Below the pieces are notes generated by a model that saw nothing but the letters and a program-made list of their open reading frames with translations, had not been told where the DNA came from and did not search any database. Below are positions 18,225 to 26,598 of a DNA stretch of 64,000 nt, piece after piece (positions within the stretch are counted from its first letter, which is position 1; the number at the start of each line of letters is the position of its first letter). The DNA comes from Dehalococcoidia bacterium (GTDB lineage Bacteria > Chloroflexota > Dehalococcoidia > Tepidiformales > Tepidiformaceae). Position numbers and translations under genes: made by a program. Location: contig JAJDYW010000004.1 in assembly GCA_022824925.1 (NCBI GenBank), forward strand, positions 1 through 64,000, in the 5' to 3' direction.

Positions 18225-19664
18225 GTGGAGCGACAATCCTCGGGCGCGGCAGGTTCCGAGCTGGTCCTGGGCAGCGGCTGGCGCAGCATCGAGTTCCAGG
18301 CGACGGTGGCGCTCGCCGCGATGCTGACGCCCCTGAACAGCACGATGCTGGCGGTGGGGTTGCCAGCGATCCGGTCGCACTTCGACGTGGGCGTGGGGGA
18401 GATGACGCTGCTGATCAGCGTCTACCTGGTGGCGGTGGCGGCGATGCAGCCGGTCTCGGGGCGGCTGGGCGATGCCTTCGGATCGATCCGCGTGATGATC
18501 GCGGGGCTGGTGCTCCTGATCGCGATCTCGGCGGTGTCGGCGTTCGCCTTCAACCTGCCCATGCTGATCCTGATGCGGGGCCTGCAGGGGGCGGCAACGG
18601 CGCTGGTGCTGCCGAACGGGATCGCCGTGCTGCGACGGCGGACGCCGACGGAGCGGCTGGGAACGGTGCTGGGGATGAACGGGGCGGCGCTCTCCATCGC
18701 GGCCGCCACCGGACCCGTGATCGGTGGAGCGCTGCTGCTGGCGGGCGACTGGCGCTGGCTCTTCCTCGTGAACGTGCCCCTCTCGGTGGTCGCCATCCTG
18801 TTCCTGCTACGGATCAGGCCGGACGAGGGGCACGGGCGGGAGACGCTGCACATCGACGTGCCTTCGCTGGCGGCGCTGGTGGCGGTGTTCGGGAGCGGCG
18901 TGTTGATCGGGAGCGCGACACGGGTGGACAACCCGGCCTTCCTGATCGCGGGCGGGGCGCTCCTGCCGCTGACGATGGCCGCCTACTGGCTGCGGTCGCG
19001 ATGGGGCAGCAGCATCATCGAGTTCCGGTTCTTCGGCGCGCCGAACTTCCGCTCGGCGGCGAGCAGCCAGGCGCTCACGAACCTCGTGATGTACTCGTTC
19101 CTCGTGAGCCTGCCCCTCTACCTGGTCGACCTGCGGGGGGTGAACGACCAGGTCGTGAGCCTCGTGCTGTTCTCGCTGATGGCGGCGATGATCACGCTCT
19201 CGCCCATCGGCGGGGCGCTGACGGACCGCGTGGGGCGGCGGCCGCTGCTGATCGGCGGCGGCGTCGTCATCGCGGCGGCAACGGTCACGCTGATGCTGCT
19301 GTTCGACGACCCGCCGCTGGCCGCCATCATCGGGCCGCTGGTGGGCGTGGGCGTGGGGCTCGGGATCTCCGGGCCGGCGCGCTCCTCGGCGGCGCTGGAG
19401 GCGTGGCCGCGGGACGTGGCCGGCTCCGTGTCGGGGACGTTCTCGATGATGCGCTATGGGGGCGCGATCGTGGGAGCGGCGGTGATCGCGGCGCTGCTCG
19501 GGGCAGACCCCGGCGAAGGCGCCTTCCGCCTGCTGACGATCGTGCTCGCGGGCGCCGCCATCCTCAACGTGTTCGTCTCGCTGGAGATCCAGGACCGGCG
19601 ACCGGTGCCGTCCCCGGGCGTGCCCGAGCCGCCCACACCCGTCCCCGAGCGCACGCGACCCTAG
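18225..19664 (+). CDS. MFS efflux transporter, DHA2 (14-helix) type
   Basis: A 479-residue membrane protein with about 14 hydrophobic helices. The first loop GRLGDAFGSIRV matches MFS motif A, and helix 5 (GMNGAALSIAAATGPVIGGAL) matches the antiporter motif C. The central loop G-G-A-L-T-D-R-V-G-R-R-P-L-L is the second motif A copy. DHA2 members export drugs or organic ions against protons. It follows the ArsI-like gene on the same strand, which hints at, but does not show, a role in exporting an arsenical. Its stop overlaps the stop of the convergent dehydrogenase (CTAG). Confidence 0.88.
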   Translation: MERQSSGAAGSELVLGSGWRSIEFQATVALAAMLTPLNSTMLAVGLPAIRSHFDVGVGEMTLLISVYLVAVAAMQPVSGRLGDAFGSIRVMIAGLVLLIAISAVSAFAFNLPMLILMRGLQGAATALVLPNGIAVLRRRTPTERLGTVLGMNGAALSIAAATGPVIGGALLLAGDWRWLFLVNVPLSVVAILFLLRIRPDEGHGRETLHIDVPSLAALVAVFGSGVLIGSATRVDNPAFLIAGGALLPLTMAAYWLRSRWGSSIIEFRFFGAPNFRSAASSQALTNLVMYSFLVSLPLYLVDLRGVNDQVVSLVLFSLMAAMITLSPIGGALTDRVGRRPLLIGGGVVIAAATVTLMLLFDDPPLAAIIGPLVGVGVGLGISGPARSSAALEAWPRDVAGSVSGTFSMMRYGGAIVGAAVIAALLGADPGEGAFRLLTIVLAGAAILNVFVSLEIQDRRPVPSPGVPEPPTPVPERTRP

Positions 19665-20680
19665 CCGCGCGGGTCGACGAGGATCTTGATCTGGCTGCGG
19701 TCGGAGTTGAGGAGGTCGAAGGCGCCGGCGATGTCGGTCAGGGCGGCGGTATGGGTGTGGAGGGGGCGCACCTGGATCCGCCCGGAGGCGATGAGGTCGG
19801 CGGCGATGGCGAACTCCTTGTGGGCGTAGGCGACAGCGGAAACGAACGTGATCTCCTTCGAGAGCCAGGTCCCGGGATCGATGGTGGCCTGCTCGTTCGC
19901 GAGGCCAATGAGGGTGACGGCGCCCCCGCGGCGGACGTAATCGACCGCGTGCTGGATGGTGGGGGCGATGCCGGCGCACTCGAAGACCACGTCGGGCCCG
20001 AGGCCGCCGGTGACGTCCCGGAGCCGGGAGGCGACGTCGTCCTCCATGGGGTTGAAGACCTGGTCGGCGCCGAGCTCGACGGCGAGGGCGGCGCGGTCGG
20101 CGATGGGTTCGACGACGTACACGCGGCCGGCGCCGGCGGCGAGGGCGCACTGCAGGGTCAGCAGCCCGATGGGGCCGGCGCCGATCACGGCGACGCTGTC
20201 GCCGAGACGGATGTCGGTGCGGCGGACGCCGTGGAGGGCGACGGTGAGGGGTTCGACCATGGCGGCGTCGAGGTCGTCGAGGCCGTCGGGGACGGGGGTG
20301 AGGCGGCGGGCGCTGGCGGCGATGGCGGGAGCGAAGCCGCCGTGGGGCGTGCCCATGAGGCTGGCCAGCTGGTGGGGGCAATCCTGGCTGTAGCCGGCGC
20401 GGCACGCGGAGCAATCGCCGCAGGCGGGGGCGATGCCGCCGATGACGCGGTCGCCCTCGCGGAAGTTGGTAACGCCGGCGCCGACGGCGGCGACCTCGCC
20501 CATCCACTCGTGGCCGCAGACGGCGGGGTTCTCCACAGCGCCCGACTGGTAGTTGTGGATATCGGTGCCGCAGATGCCGCAGTAGCTGATGCGGACTACG
20601 GCCTCGCCTTCGCCCGGCGTGGGCTCGGTGAACTCGAGGAGCTCGATGATCTCTTTGCCGGTGATGATTCCTGCCTGCAT
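19661..20680 (-). CDS. Zinc-dependent medium-chain alcohol/polyol dehydrogenase
   Basis: A 339-residue MDR enzyme. The catalytic zinc region is SYCGICGTDIHNY with GHEWMG, and a lobe with C-G-D-C-S-A-C-x7-C provides the structural zinc ligands. The NAD(P) fold has AVIGAGPIGLLTLQ. It should oxidise a secondary alcohol or polyol with NAD(P); threonine, sorbitol and butanediol dehydrogenases all share this layout, so the substrate is open. ATG 20680 was chosen over an upstream in-frame ATG because family similarity (MQAGIITGKE) begins there. TACACT lies eight bases upstream of it. Confidence 0.88.
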   Translation of the reverse strand: MQAGIITGKEIIELLEFTEPTPGEGEAVVRISYCGICGTDIHNYQSGAVENPAVCGHEWMGEVAAVGAGVTNFREGDRVIGGIAPACGDCSACRAGYSQDCPHQLASLMGTPHGGFAPAIAASARRLTPVPDGLDDLDAAMVEPLTVALHGVRRTDIRLGDSVAVIGAGPIGLLTLQCALAAGAGRVYVVEPIADRAALAVELGADQVFNPMEDDVASRLRDVTGGLGPDVVFECAGIAPTIQHAVDYVRRGGAVTLIGLANEQATIDPGTWLSKEITFVSAVAYAHKEFAIAADLIASGRIQVRPLHTHTAALTDIAGAFDLLNSDRSQIKILVDPRG

Positions 20681-20780
20681 GGGGCGGGAGTGTAGCGGGT
20701 GGGGCGAGAGATCGCGCCCCATGTGTCGGGGAGGCGCTATCCTGCCCGTGCGCGCGAAGGCGCGAGCCCCACGTCGAGAG

Positions 20781-20815
20781 GGAGAGCCGCCATGCCCAGC
20801 CGCGCGCGGCTCTCC
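20781..20815 (+). promoter_or_regulatory. Perfect 10-bp inverted repeat upstream of the DMT transporter
   Basis: GGAGAGCCGC (20781-20790) pairs exactly with GCGGCTCTCC (20806-20815) around a 15-base loop. It contains the ribosome binding site and start of the small leader frame at 20792 and ends nine bases before the transporter's TTG. TATCCT at 20738-20743 is a possible -10. The hairpin could hide the leader's ribosome site until ribosomes or a ligand open it. Confidence 0.4.
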
Positions 20816-20827
20816 ATTGACCGTTGA
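20792..20827 (+). CDS. Candidate leader peptide coupled to the DMT transporter
   Basis: An 11-residue frame, MPSRARLSIDR, has GGGAGAG upstream and a TGA stop (20825-20827) that overlaps the TTG start at 20824-20826. Three of the 11 residues are Arg. It lies within and after the inverted repeat at 20781-20815. Same layout as the leaders of pdxT and serA. No experimental support. Confidence 0.35.
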   Translation: MPSRARLSIDR

Positions 20828-21720
20828 ATCCCGGCGTCCTGGCGGGGATCGGCTCGGCCGCCATCTGGGCGGTGGCGAGCACGCTCATGGCCTCGTCCTC
20901 GACGCGTGTGGACGCCGTGTCGGTGAGCGCAGTGCGGGGGGCGTGGGGCGCGCTGGCGCTGTTGATCGCCCTGCCATTCGTGATCATGTCAGGCGGCTTC
21001 GAGGCGATGAACGCGGCCGTGGCGCTGGCGGTGATCGGGTCCGCGCTCGTGGGCCATTCGCTGGGGGACACGCTCTACGTCTTCTCGCTGAACGCCCTCG
21101 GGCTGACGCGCGCCTTCACCATCAGCCTGGGGCTCTTCGTCTTCCTGACCTACGTGCTCGGGATCGTGTTCCTGGGTGACGCGATCACGCTGGCCGAGGT
21201 GATCGGCTCGCTGCTCGTGCTGGCAGGTGTCTACCTGGTCGCCCTGCGAGGACGGAAGCGGGGAGCGCCGGCGGCGGGGACGACGGAGGGCGGCAACGTG
21301 CCTCGCGGGCTGGCGTTGGTGGGGATTACCGCGCTCATCTGGGCGATCGCGACCGTCTGGCTGGGGGACGCGGTCGAGGGGCAGAACGCCATCGCGGTCA
21401 CGGCGTTGCGGCTGCCGGCGAGCGCGCTCGTGGTGGGGTTCGTGGCGGCGGCCATGCCCCGGTCGAGCATCCGGCGGTGGCAGATATCGCGCTTCGACCA
21501 CGGCGCGCTCTTCATAGCGGGACTGGCAGGGACGGGGCTGGGCAGCCTGCTCTGGATCTACGCGGTGCAGGAGGCGGGGGTGGGGCGGGCCGCCGTGGCG
21601 AGCGCCATCTCGCCGCTCTTCGCCGTGCCCCTGGGCGCGATCTTCCTGGGCGAGGGGCTGACCCCCTGGCTGGTCGTAGGCGTCGCCGTCGCCGTGGCGG
21701 GCATCATCCTCATTTCGTAG
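20824..21720 (+). CDS. EamA/DMT-family transporter
   Basis: A 298-residue membrane protein with about ten helices in two EamA halves. The first half begins GVLAGIGSAAIWAVASTLMA and the second GLALVGITALIWAIATVWLG, the usual internal duplication. The last helix block has PLGAIFLGEGLT. DMT proteins move amino acids or other metabolites; the substrate is unknown. The TTG start has no good ribosome site of its own but overlaps a leader-peptide stop. A strong hairpin follows the stop. Confidence 0.88.
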   Translation: MNPGVLAGIGSAAIWAVASTLMASSSTRVDAVSVSAVRGAWGALALLIALPFVIMSGGFEAMNAAVALAVIGSALVGHSLGDTLYVFSLNALGLTRAFTISLGLFVFLTYVLGIVFLGDAITLAEVIGSLLVLAGVYLVALRGRKRGAPAAGTTEGGNVPRGLALVGITALIWAIATVWLGDAVEGQNAIAVTALRLPASALVVGFVAAAMPRSSIRRWQISRFDHGALFIAGLAGTGLGSLLWIYAVQEAGVGRAAVASAISPLFAVPLGAIFLGEGLTPWLVVGVAVAVAGIILIS

Positions 21721-21724
21721 GGGC

Positions 21725-21741
21725 GCCGGCCCAAGGCCGGC
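21725..21741 (+). terminator. Candidate hairpin terminator after the DMT gene
   Basis: GCCGGCC (21725-21731) pairs with GGCCGGC (21735-21741) around CAA, four bases after the stop codon. There is no T-run, so termination would not be classically intrinsic; it could also protect the mRNA end. Confidence 0.4.
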
Positions 21742-21802
21742 TGGACGTTCGGCCATGGGCCTCCCCGGATGCTGTACCGAGATGCTGTATCATTCTCGGC
21801 CC

Positions 21803-22297
21803 ATGTTCAGAGGCGAGGGGGCGGCGGGAGGGCTGCGAGCGGGATTGCTTCTGCTGGTCCTGCTGGGCGTAACCGGCAGCGCTCTGGCACTGGCCTACGA
21901 ACGCCACTGGCAGGGCCCCTGGCAACTGGCGCCGTGGATAACCCTCGGCATCGTCATCGCGGCGGCGGTGGCCCTGACGGTTCGCCCAACGGCGGCGATG
22001 GTCTGGCTGGCGCGAACCGTGGCCGCTCTGGCCATCGTGAGCGGCGCCATCGGGGTCTGGCAGCACATTGACGCGAACTACAACGCGGGCACGGTCGCGG
22101 AGCAGGATTCTCACGACCACCACAGCCACTCCCACGGCTCCGAGGCCGAGTCCAGCGAGCCGAGCATGGGGGAGGTCATGACCGGAGCTGTCGGACATGC
22201 CCCGATTCCCGCGGCGCTGGCGACCGCGCCGGTTGGGCTGGCGCTGGGCCTCGCGACCATTGGCCTCGCCGGTGTGCGGAGGCCGCCGGCGGAATAG
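21803..22297 (+). CDS. Membrane protein with His-rich loop
   Basis: A 164-residue protein with four predicted helices: about residues 13-32, 42-60, 65-85 and 140-157. Between helices three and four is a soluble loop with a His cluster (HDHHSHSHG) followed by Ser and Glu. Such loops often bind zinc, nickel or copper. I do not recognise a named family. ATG 21803 was chosen because TATCAT at 21788-21793 is a likely -10 only nine bases upstream; GATGCTGTA occurs twice just before it (21768-21776 and 21781-21789). No ribosome site is visible. Confidence 0.65.
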   Translation: MFRGEGAAGGLRAGLLLLVLLGVTGSALALAYERHWQGPWQLAPWITLGIVIAAAVALTVRPTAAMVWLARTVAALAIVSGAIGVWQHIDANYNAGTVAEQDSHDHHSHSHGSEAESSEPSMGEVMTGAVGHAPIPAALATAPVGLALGLATIGLAGVRRPPAE

Positions 22298-22306
22298 CGA
22301 CCAGCG

Positions 22307-22654
22307 TCAGGCGGAGGCGGTGAAGAAGTCGGCGCGGGGCGTGCCCGTGTCGTCGTAGACGGGCTCCTCGTGGTCGACGCGGAACTTGCTGATCTGCGAG
22401 CCGGTGATGCCGTGCCGGCCGAGGTGCGCGCCCATGTCGCGATAGGGGGCGTTCTCGAAGTGGAAGCGCAGGGAGGCCTCGTCGTCCCACAGCTCGTAGA
22501 CCCAGATGCGCTCGGCGACGCGAGGGTCGGCGGTCCACTCGTAGTTGCGGCAGCCGGGCTCCTCGAGGGCAGCGTCGATGTGGGGGCCTGCGGTGGCGAG
22601 GGCCTGGTCGCGCAGGGCGGGGTCGAGGTCGATGCTTCCGGCGATGACGATCAT
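22307..22654 (-). CDS. Antibiotic-biosynthesis-monooxygenase (ABM) domain protein
   Basis: A 115-residue dimeric alpha-beta barrel protein. It shows M-I-V-I-A-G-S-I-D-L-D-P, the G-C-R-N-Y-E-W-T strand, and the VYELWDDEASLRFHFEN block of the YgiN/ABM type. Some members oxidise quinols or monooxygenate small aromatics without cofactor, others only bind ligands. GGAG precedes the ATG. It is convergent with the His-rich membrane gene, nine bases away. Confidence 0.82.
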   Translation of the reverse strand: MIVIAGSIDLDPALRDQALATAGPHIDAALEEPGCRNYEWTADPRVAERIWVYELWDDEASLRFHFENAPYRDMGAHLGRHGITGSQISKFRVDHEEPVYDDTGTPRADFFTASA

Positions 22655-22721
22655 GGGTGCTCCTTCGCTCGGCCCGCATCCTACCGGCTCACCGGGGCAG
22701 GGAGCAGGGGCGCCGCGCCCC

Positions 22722-24314
22722 TCAGTTGACGCGGCGGCCGCCGGTTTCGGCCCAGTAGGGCTCGCGCAGCTCGAACTTCTTGAGCTTGCCGGTGGCCGTG
22801 CGCGGGAGCTCGGTGACGAACTCGATCCGGCGGGGGACCTTGAAGTGGGCCATGTTGTCGCGGCAGAAGTTCACAATTTCGTCGGGGGTGGCCTCCTCGC
22901 CCTGCTGGAGGACGAGGACGGCGAGGGGCGTCTCGCCCCAGCGTTCGCTGGGAATGCCGACGACGGCCGCCTCCAGCACCTTCGGGTGGCGGTAGAGGAC
23001 GTCCTCGACCTCGATGGAGGAGATGTTCTCCCCGCCGGAGATGATGACGTCCTTGGCACGGTCGACGATGTTGATGTAGCCGTCGGCGTTCACGGTGGCG
23101 AGGTCGCCGGTGTAGAAGTAGCCGTCGCGGACGACCTTGGCGGTCTCCTCGGGCTGGTTCCAGTAGCCCTTGAAGACCATGTTGCCGCGGGCCGCGACCT
23201 CGCCGATGGCGGTGTCGTCCCAGGGCACGTCGCGGCCCCCTTCGCCCACGACGCGCAGCTGCACGCCGAGGCCGGGGTGGCCGGCGCGCCCCTTGAGCCG
23301 GTAGAGGGCGTCGCCCTCGGCGTTCACGTGGGGCTTGGGCTCGGCGACGGTGAGGATGGGGGCCGTCTCGGTGAGGCCGTAAATCTGCATGAAGGTCCAG
23401 CCCCGCTCCTGCTCGAGTCGCTCGACGAAGGTGATGGGGGGTGGAGCGCCGGCGCAGACGAAGCGTGGCTTCGTCGCGATCTCGTACTCGCCGGCGTCCT
23501 CGAAGTCGAGGATGCGGGCGAGGACGGCGGGGGCCATGCAGGCGAAGGTGACCCCCTCATCGCGCATGAGGCCGTAGAGCAGGTCGGGCTCGGGGGCGCG
23601 CACGACGACGTGCTTCGCGCCCATGGCGGTGAGGGCGTAGACGCCACCCCAGCCGTTGCAGTGGAACATCGGCAGGGTCCACATCTCGACGTCGTCGTGG
23701 CTGATGCCGAGGTGGGCAATGAAGTGGTACGCGTTCGCGTAGAAGTTGCGGTGGGTGAGCATCACGCCCTTGGGGCGGGCGGTGGTTCCGGAGGTGTAGT
23801 TGATGCTGACGAGGTCATTTTCGTCGAGCTCGGGGTCGGGCGGGGGGGTCTCGGGCTGGCCCTCGACGAGGGCTTCCCAGTCCTGCCAGCCGTCGGGGAC
23901 GGGGGCATCGCCGTAGCGGGCGACGATCCAGTGCTCGACCTCGGGGAGGCCGTCACGGATGGCGTCGAGGGCGTTGGTCAGGTCGGAGTCGGCGATGATG
24001 GCCTTCGCCCCGGAGTGGGAGAAGGCGTACTGGAAGTCCTCGGAGACGAGGCGGTAGTTGAGTGGGACGAGGACGGCACCGATGAGGGAGGTGCCGTAGA
24101 AGGACTCGAGGAAGTGGTGGCTGTTGGGGCTGAGGATGCCGACCCGGTCGCCCTTGCCGATGCCGATGCCGGCGAGGGCGTGCGCGAAGCGGTAGCAGCG
24201 CCGGGCGAACTCGGCGTAGGTGAAGCGCTTGTCGCCATCGACGATGGCCTCGCTGGGGCCGTAGAGGCTCTCCGCGCGGAAGAGGAAATCGTTGACGACC
24301 ATGGGGACTTCCAT
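22722..24314 (-). CDS. Acyl-CoA synthetase (AMP-forming)
   Basis: A 530-residue member of the ANL superfamily that activates a carboxylic acid to acyl-AMP, then acyl-CoA. The P-loop-like INYTSGTTARPKGVMLTHR, the motif Y-G-L-T-E-T-A-P, Y-F-Y-T-G-D-L, and the catalytic Lys in P-R-T-A-T-G-K-L-K-K-F are intact. It resembles medium/long-chain fatty acid or cinnamate-type ligases. AGGAGGG lies upstream of the chosen ATG; a second ATG four codons in is weaker. It is divergent from the P450 gene. Confidence 0.92.
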   Translation of the reverse strand: MEVPMVVNDFLFRAESLYGPSEAIVDGDKRFTYAEFARRCYRFAHALAGIGIGKGDRVGILSPNSHHFLESFYGTSLIGAVLVPLNYRLVSEDFQYAFSHSGAKAIIADSDLTNALDAIRDGLPEVEHWIVARYGDAPVPDGWQDWEALVEGQPETPPPDPELDENDLVSINYTSGTTARPKGVMLTHRNFYANAYHFIAHLGISHDDVEMWTLPMFHCNGWGGVYALTAMGAKHVVVRAPEPDLLYGLMRDEGVTFACMAPAVLARILDFEDAGEYEIATKPRFVCAGAPPPITFVERLEQERGWTFMQIYGLTETAPILTVAEPKPHVNAEGDALYRLKGRAGHPGLGVQLRVVGEGGRDVPWDDTAIGEVAARGNMVFKGYWNQPEETAKVVRDGYFYTGDLATVNADGYINIVDRAKDVIISGGENISSIEVEDVLYRHPKVLEAAVVGIPSERWGETPLAVLVLQQGEEATPDEIVNFCRDNMAHFKVPRRIEFVTELPRTATGKLKKFELREPYWAETGGRRVN

Positions 24315-24442
24315 GCCGCCCTCCTGGCGCCCCGCTGGGCGTGGCGAGATGCTACCTGCCTACCCGCACGGGCGAAACCGGCGATCCGCCGGGGTCCTCG
24401 CGTAGACTGCGGGCCGTTCGACCCAGCATCGAGGAGACTCCG

Positions 24443-25630
24443 ATGACCGCCCCCACCGCAACCGCCACCACGCTGATGACCCCCGAGTGCAACGCCAACC
24501 CGTACGCCGAGTACGACCGGCTGCGGGCGCAGTCACCGATCTACTACGGAAACGAAGACCAGCACGGAGGCCCGGGGGCGATGTGGGGCCTGTTGCGGTA
24601 CGAGGACGTCTACGGGGCGCTGGCGGACCACGAGACCTTCTCATCGGTGCAGACCGGGGGGCAGAACAGCGGCTCGGGCATGCGCCTGGTGCTGCTGAAC
24701 GACGATCCGCCGCGGCACACGCGCTTCCGCAAGCTGGTGAACAAGGCCTTCACCCCGCGCCGCATCCGGGAGCTGGAACCGTGGCTGCAGACGGTGGCGG
24801 ACGAGCTGCTGGGCGGCGTGGGCGGGGGCGAGTTCGAGGTGGTCCAGAACTACACGATGCCCATGCCGGTGATGGCGATCGCCGAGCTCCTCGGGATCCC
24901 CCGGAACGAGTACCAGACGTTCAAGCGCTGGACGGACGACGCCCTGGGCGTTCATCCACGGACGCCGGAGGAGCGGCAGCAATCGGCCCAGGAGATGATG
25001 GCCTACTTCGGCAAGATGGCGGCGGCGCGGCGGCAGGAGGGGGCGGCGGACCTGATCACGGCGCTGGTGGAAGCGGAGATTGAGGGCGAGGCGCTCGAGG
25101 ACTGGGAGGTGCTCGGGTTCTGCATGCTCCTGCTCATCGCGGGAAACGAGACGACGACGAACCTGATGGGCAACCTGATCGCGTTCCTCTCGCAGCGCCC
25201 GCAGCTGTGGGCGCAGCTGCGGGAGGACCGCTCGCTCATCCCGCAGCTGATCGAGGAGATGCTGCGCTACGAGAGTCCCGTGCAGGTGCTCTTCCGGCGG
25301 ACCACGCGGGATGTCGAGCTGAACGGCGTCACCATCCCGGCCGACCAGCGGGTGGGAGTCTTCTACGGGGCGGCCAACCGCGACCCGGAGGAGTGGGACG
25401 AGCCGCACGAGTTCGTGCTGGAGCGCGACCTGCACGCGCATGTCGGCTTCGGGCACGGGACGCACTACTGCCTCGGATCGCCGCTGGCGCGGGCGGAGGC
25501 GCGGATCACGCTGAACACGTGGCTCGACCGGTTCGCGGCGATCGAGCCGGCGGCGCCGCCGGTGCGGCAGACGGGCACGGGGGTCGTGCTCGGCTACACC
25601 TCGCTGCCGGTGGCACTTACGGAAGCCTGA
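24443..25630 (+). CDS. Cytochrome P450
   Basis: A 395-residue soluble bacterial P450. The I-helix has A-G-N-E-T-T (about residues 232-237), the K-helix has E-x-x-R (EEMLRYESP), and the haem loop is FGHGTHYCLGSPLARAE with ligand C343. It resembles CYP107/CYP142-type hydroxylases, which need a ferredoxin and reductase; neither is nearby. GAGGAG lies six bases before the ATG. TAGACT at 24403-24408 is a likely -10. The substrate is unknown; the divergent acyl-CoA ligase suggests lipid or sterol-like compounds, which is only a guess. Confidence 0.93.
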   Translation: MTAPTATATTLMTPECNANPYAEYDRLRAQSPIYYGNEDQHGGPGAMWGLLRYEDVYGALADHETFSSVQTGGQNSGSGMRLVLLNDDPPRHTRFRKLVNKAFTPRRIRELEPWLQTVADELLGGVGGGEFEVVQNYTMPMPVMAIAELLGIPRNEYQTFKRWTDDALGVHPRTPEERQQSAQEMMAYFGKMAAARRQEGAADLITALVEAEIEGEALEDWEVLGFCMLLLIAGNETTTNLMGNLIAFLSQRPQLWAQLREDRSLIPQLIEEMLRYESPVQVLFRRTTRDVELNGVTIPADQRVGVFYGAANRDPEEWDEPHEFVLERDLHAHVGFGHGTHYCLGSPLARAEARITLNTWLDRFAAIEPAAPPVRQTGTGVVLGYTSLPVALTEA

Positions 25631-25662
25631 CGCCTCCGACAGACCGGTTCGCCGGGGAAGGA

Positions 25663-25668
25663 TAGGAT
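25663..25668 (+). promoter_or_regulatory. -10 element predicting a leaderless ABC operon mRNA
   Basis: TAGGAT, then six bases (GGCCCC), then the GTG at 25675. No ribosome binding site is present, so the first gene of this four-gene unit is probably translated from the 5' end. Confidence 0.5.
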
Positions 25669-25674
25669 GGCCCC

Positions 25675-26598
25675 GTGCCCCTGATCGAGACGCACGGCCT
25701 GACGAAGCGCTACCCCGGGGTGACGGCCCTGGACACGCTCGATATCAGCGTGGAACCGGGCGTGATCGGGCTGGTGGGGGCGAACGGGGCGGGGAAGAGC
25801 ACGCTGATCAAGGTGCTGCTGGGCTTGCTGCCGGCGACGCGGGGGACGGCCCGCGTGCTGGACCTGGACGTGCGCTCGGAGGGGCGGGAGATTCGCGAGC
25901 GGGTGGGCTACATGCCCGAACACGACTGCCTTCCCCCCGACCTCTCGGCGACGGAGTTCGTGGCGCACCTGGCGCAGGTGAGCGGGCTGCCGCGCGTGGC
26001 CGCCCGCGAGCGCACGGCGGAGACGCTGCGGCACGTGGGCCTCTACGAGGAGCGCTACCGCGAGATGGGCGGTTACTCGACGGGCATGAAGCAGCGCGTG
26101 AAGCTCGCGCAGGCGCTCGTGCACGACCCGCGCCTGATCTTCCTGGACGAGCCCACGAACGGGCTCGACCCGGCCGGGCGCGAGGAGATGCTCGACCTCG
26201 TGAAACGCACGGGCAGGGACTTCGGGATCGCCGTGCTCATGTCGTCGCACCTGCTGGGGGAGATCGAGCGGGTGTGCGACTCGCTCGTCGTGATCGACGG
26301 GGGGAAGCTGGTGCGGGCCGGGGAGGTGGCGGAGTTCACGGCCACACTGGGGTCGCTGGAGGTGGAGGTGGAGGGCGACGCGGGAGCGCTGGCGGAGGCG
26401 CTCACGGGGCGCGGTTTCGAGGCGCGCGGCGAGGGCTTCCTCGCCCACGTGGGGCTGAACGGGGCGGATCCGTACGACGCCATCCGGGACTGCGTGGTGG
26501 AGCTGGAGATGGGGCTGGTGCGGCTGGAACAGCGGCGGCAGTCGCTGGAGGACATCTTCCGGCCGGACTCGCCCGAGGGGGAGGCGGACGGTGTCTGA
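25675..26598 (+). CDS. ABC-2 exporter ATPase, module 1
   Basis: A 307-residue ATP-binding subunit. The P-loop GLVGANGAGKSTLIK, signature YSTGMKQRVKLAQAL and Walker B LIFLDEPTNGLDP are intact, followed by the H-loop in MSSHLLGEIERVC. The C-terminal 90 residues are the regulatory tail common in ABC-2 exporters. It pairs with the permease at 26591, which overlaps its end by eight bases. The substrate is not predictable; related modules export lipids, antibiotics or Na+. Confidence 0.92.
   Translation: MPLIETHGLTKRYPGVTALDTLDISVEPGVIGLVGANGAGKSTLIKVLLGLLPATRGTARVLDLDVRSEGREIRERVGYMPEHDCLPPDLSATEFVAHLAQVSGLPRVAARERTAETLRHVGLYEERYREMGGYSTGMKQRVKLAQALVHDPRLIFLDEPTNGLDPAGREEMLDLVKRTGRDFGIAVLMSSHLLGEIERVCDSLVVIDGGKLVRAGEVAEFTATLGSLEVEVEGDAGALAEALTGRGFEARGEGFLAHVGLNGADPYDAIRDCVVELEMGLVRLEQRRQSLEDIFRPDSPEGEADGV

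Noticed and set aside
18807..21071. A 754-codon minus-strand frame across the MFS and dehydrogenase genes
   Set aside because: It is made of Arg/Pro/His runs and shares the region with two clear genes in other frames.
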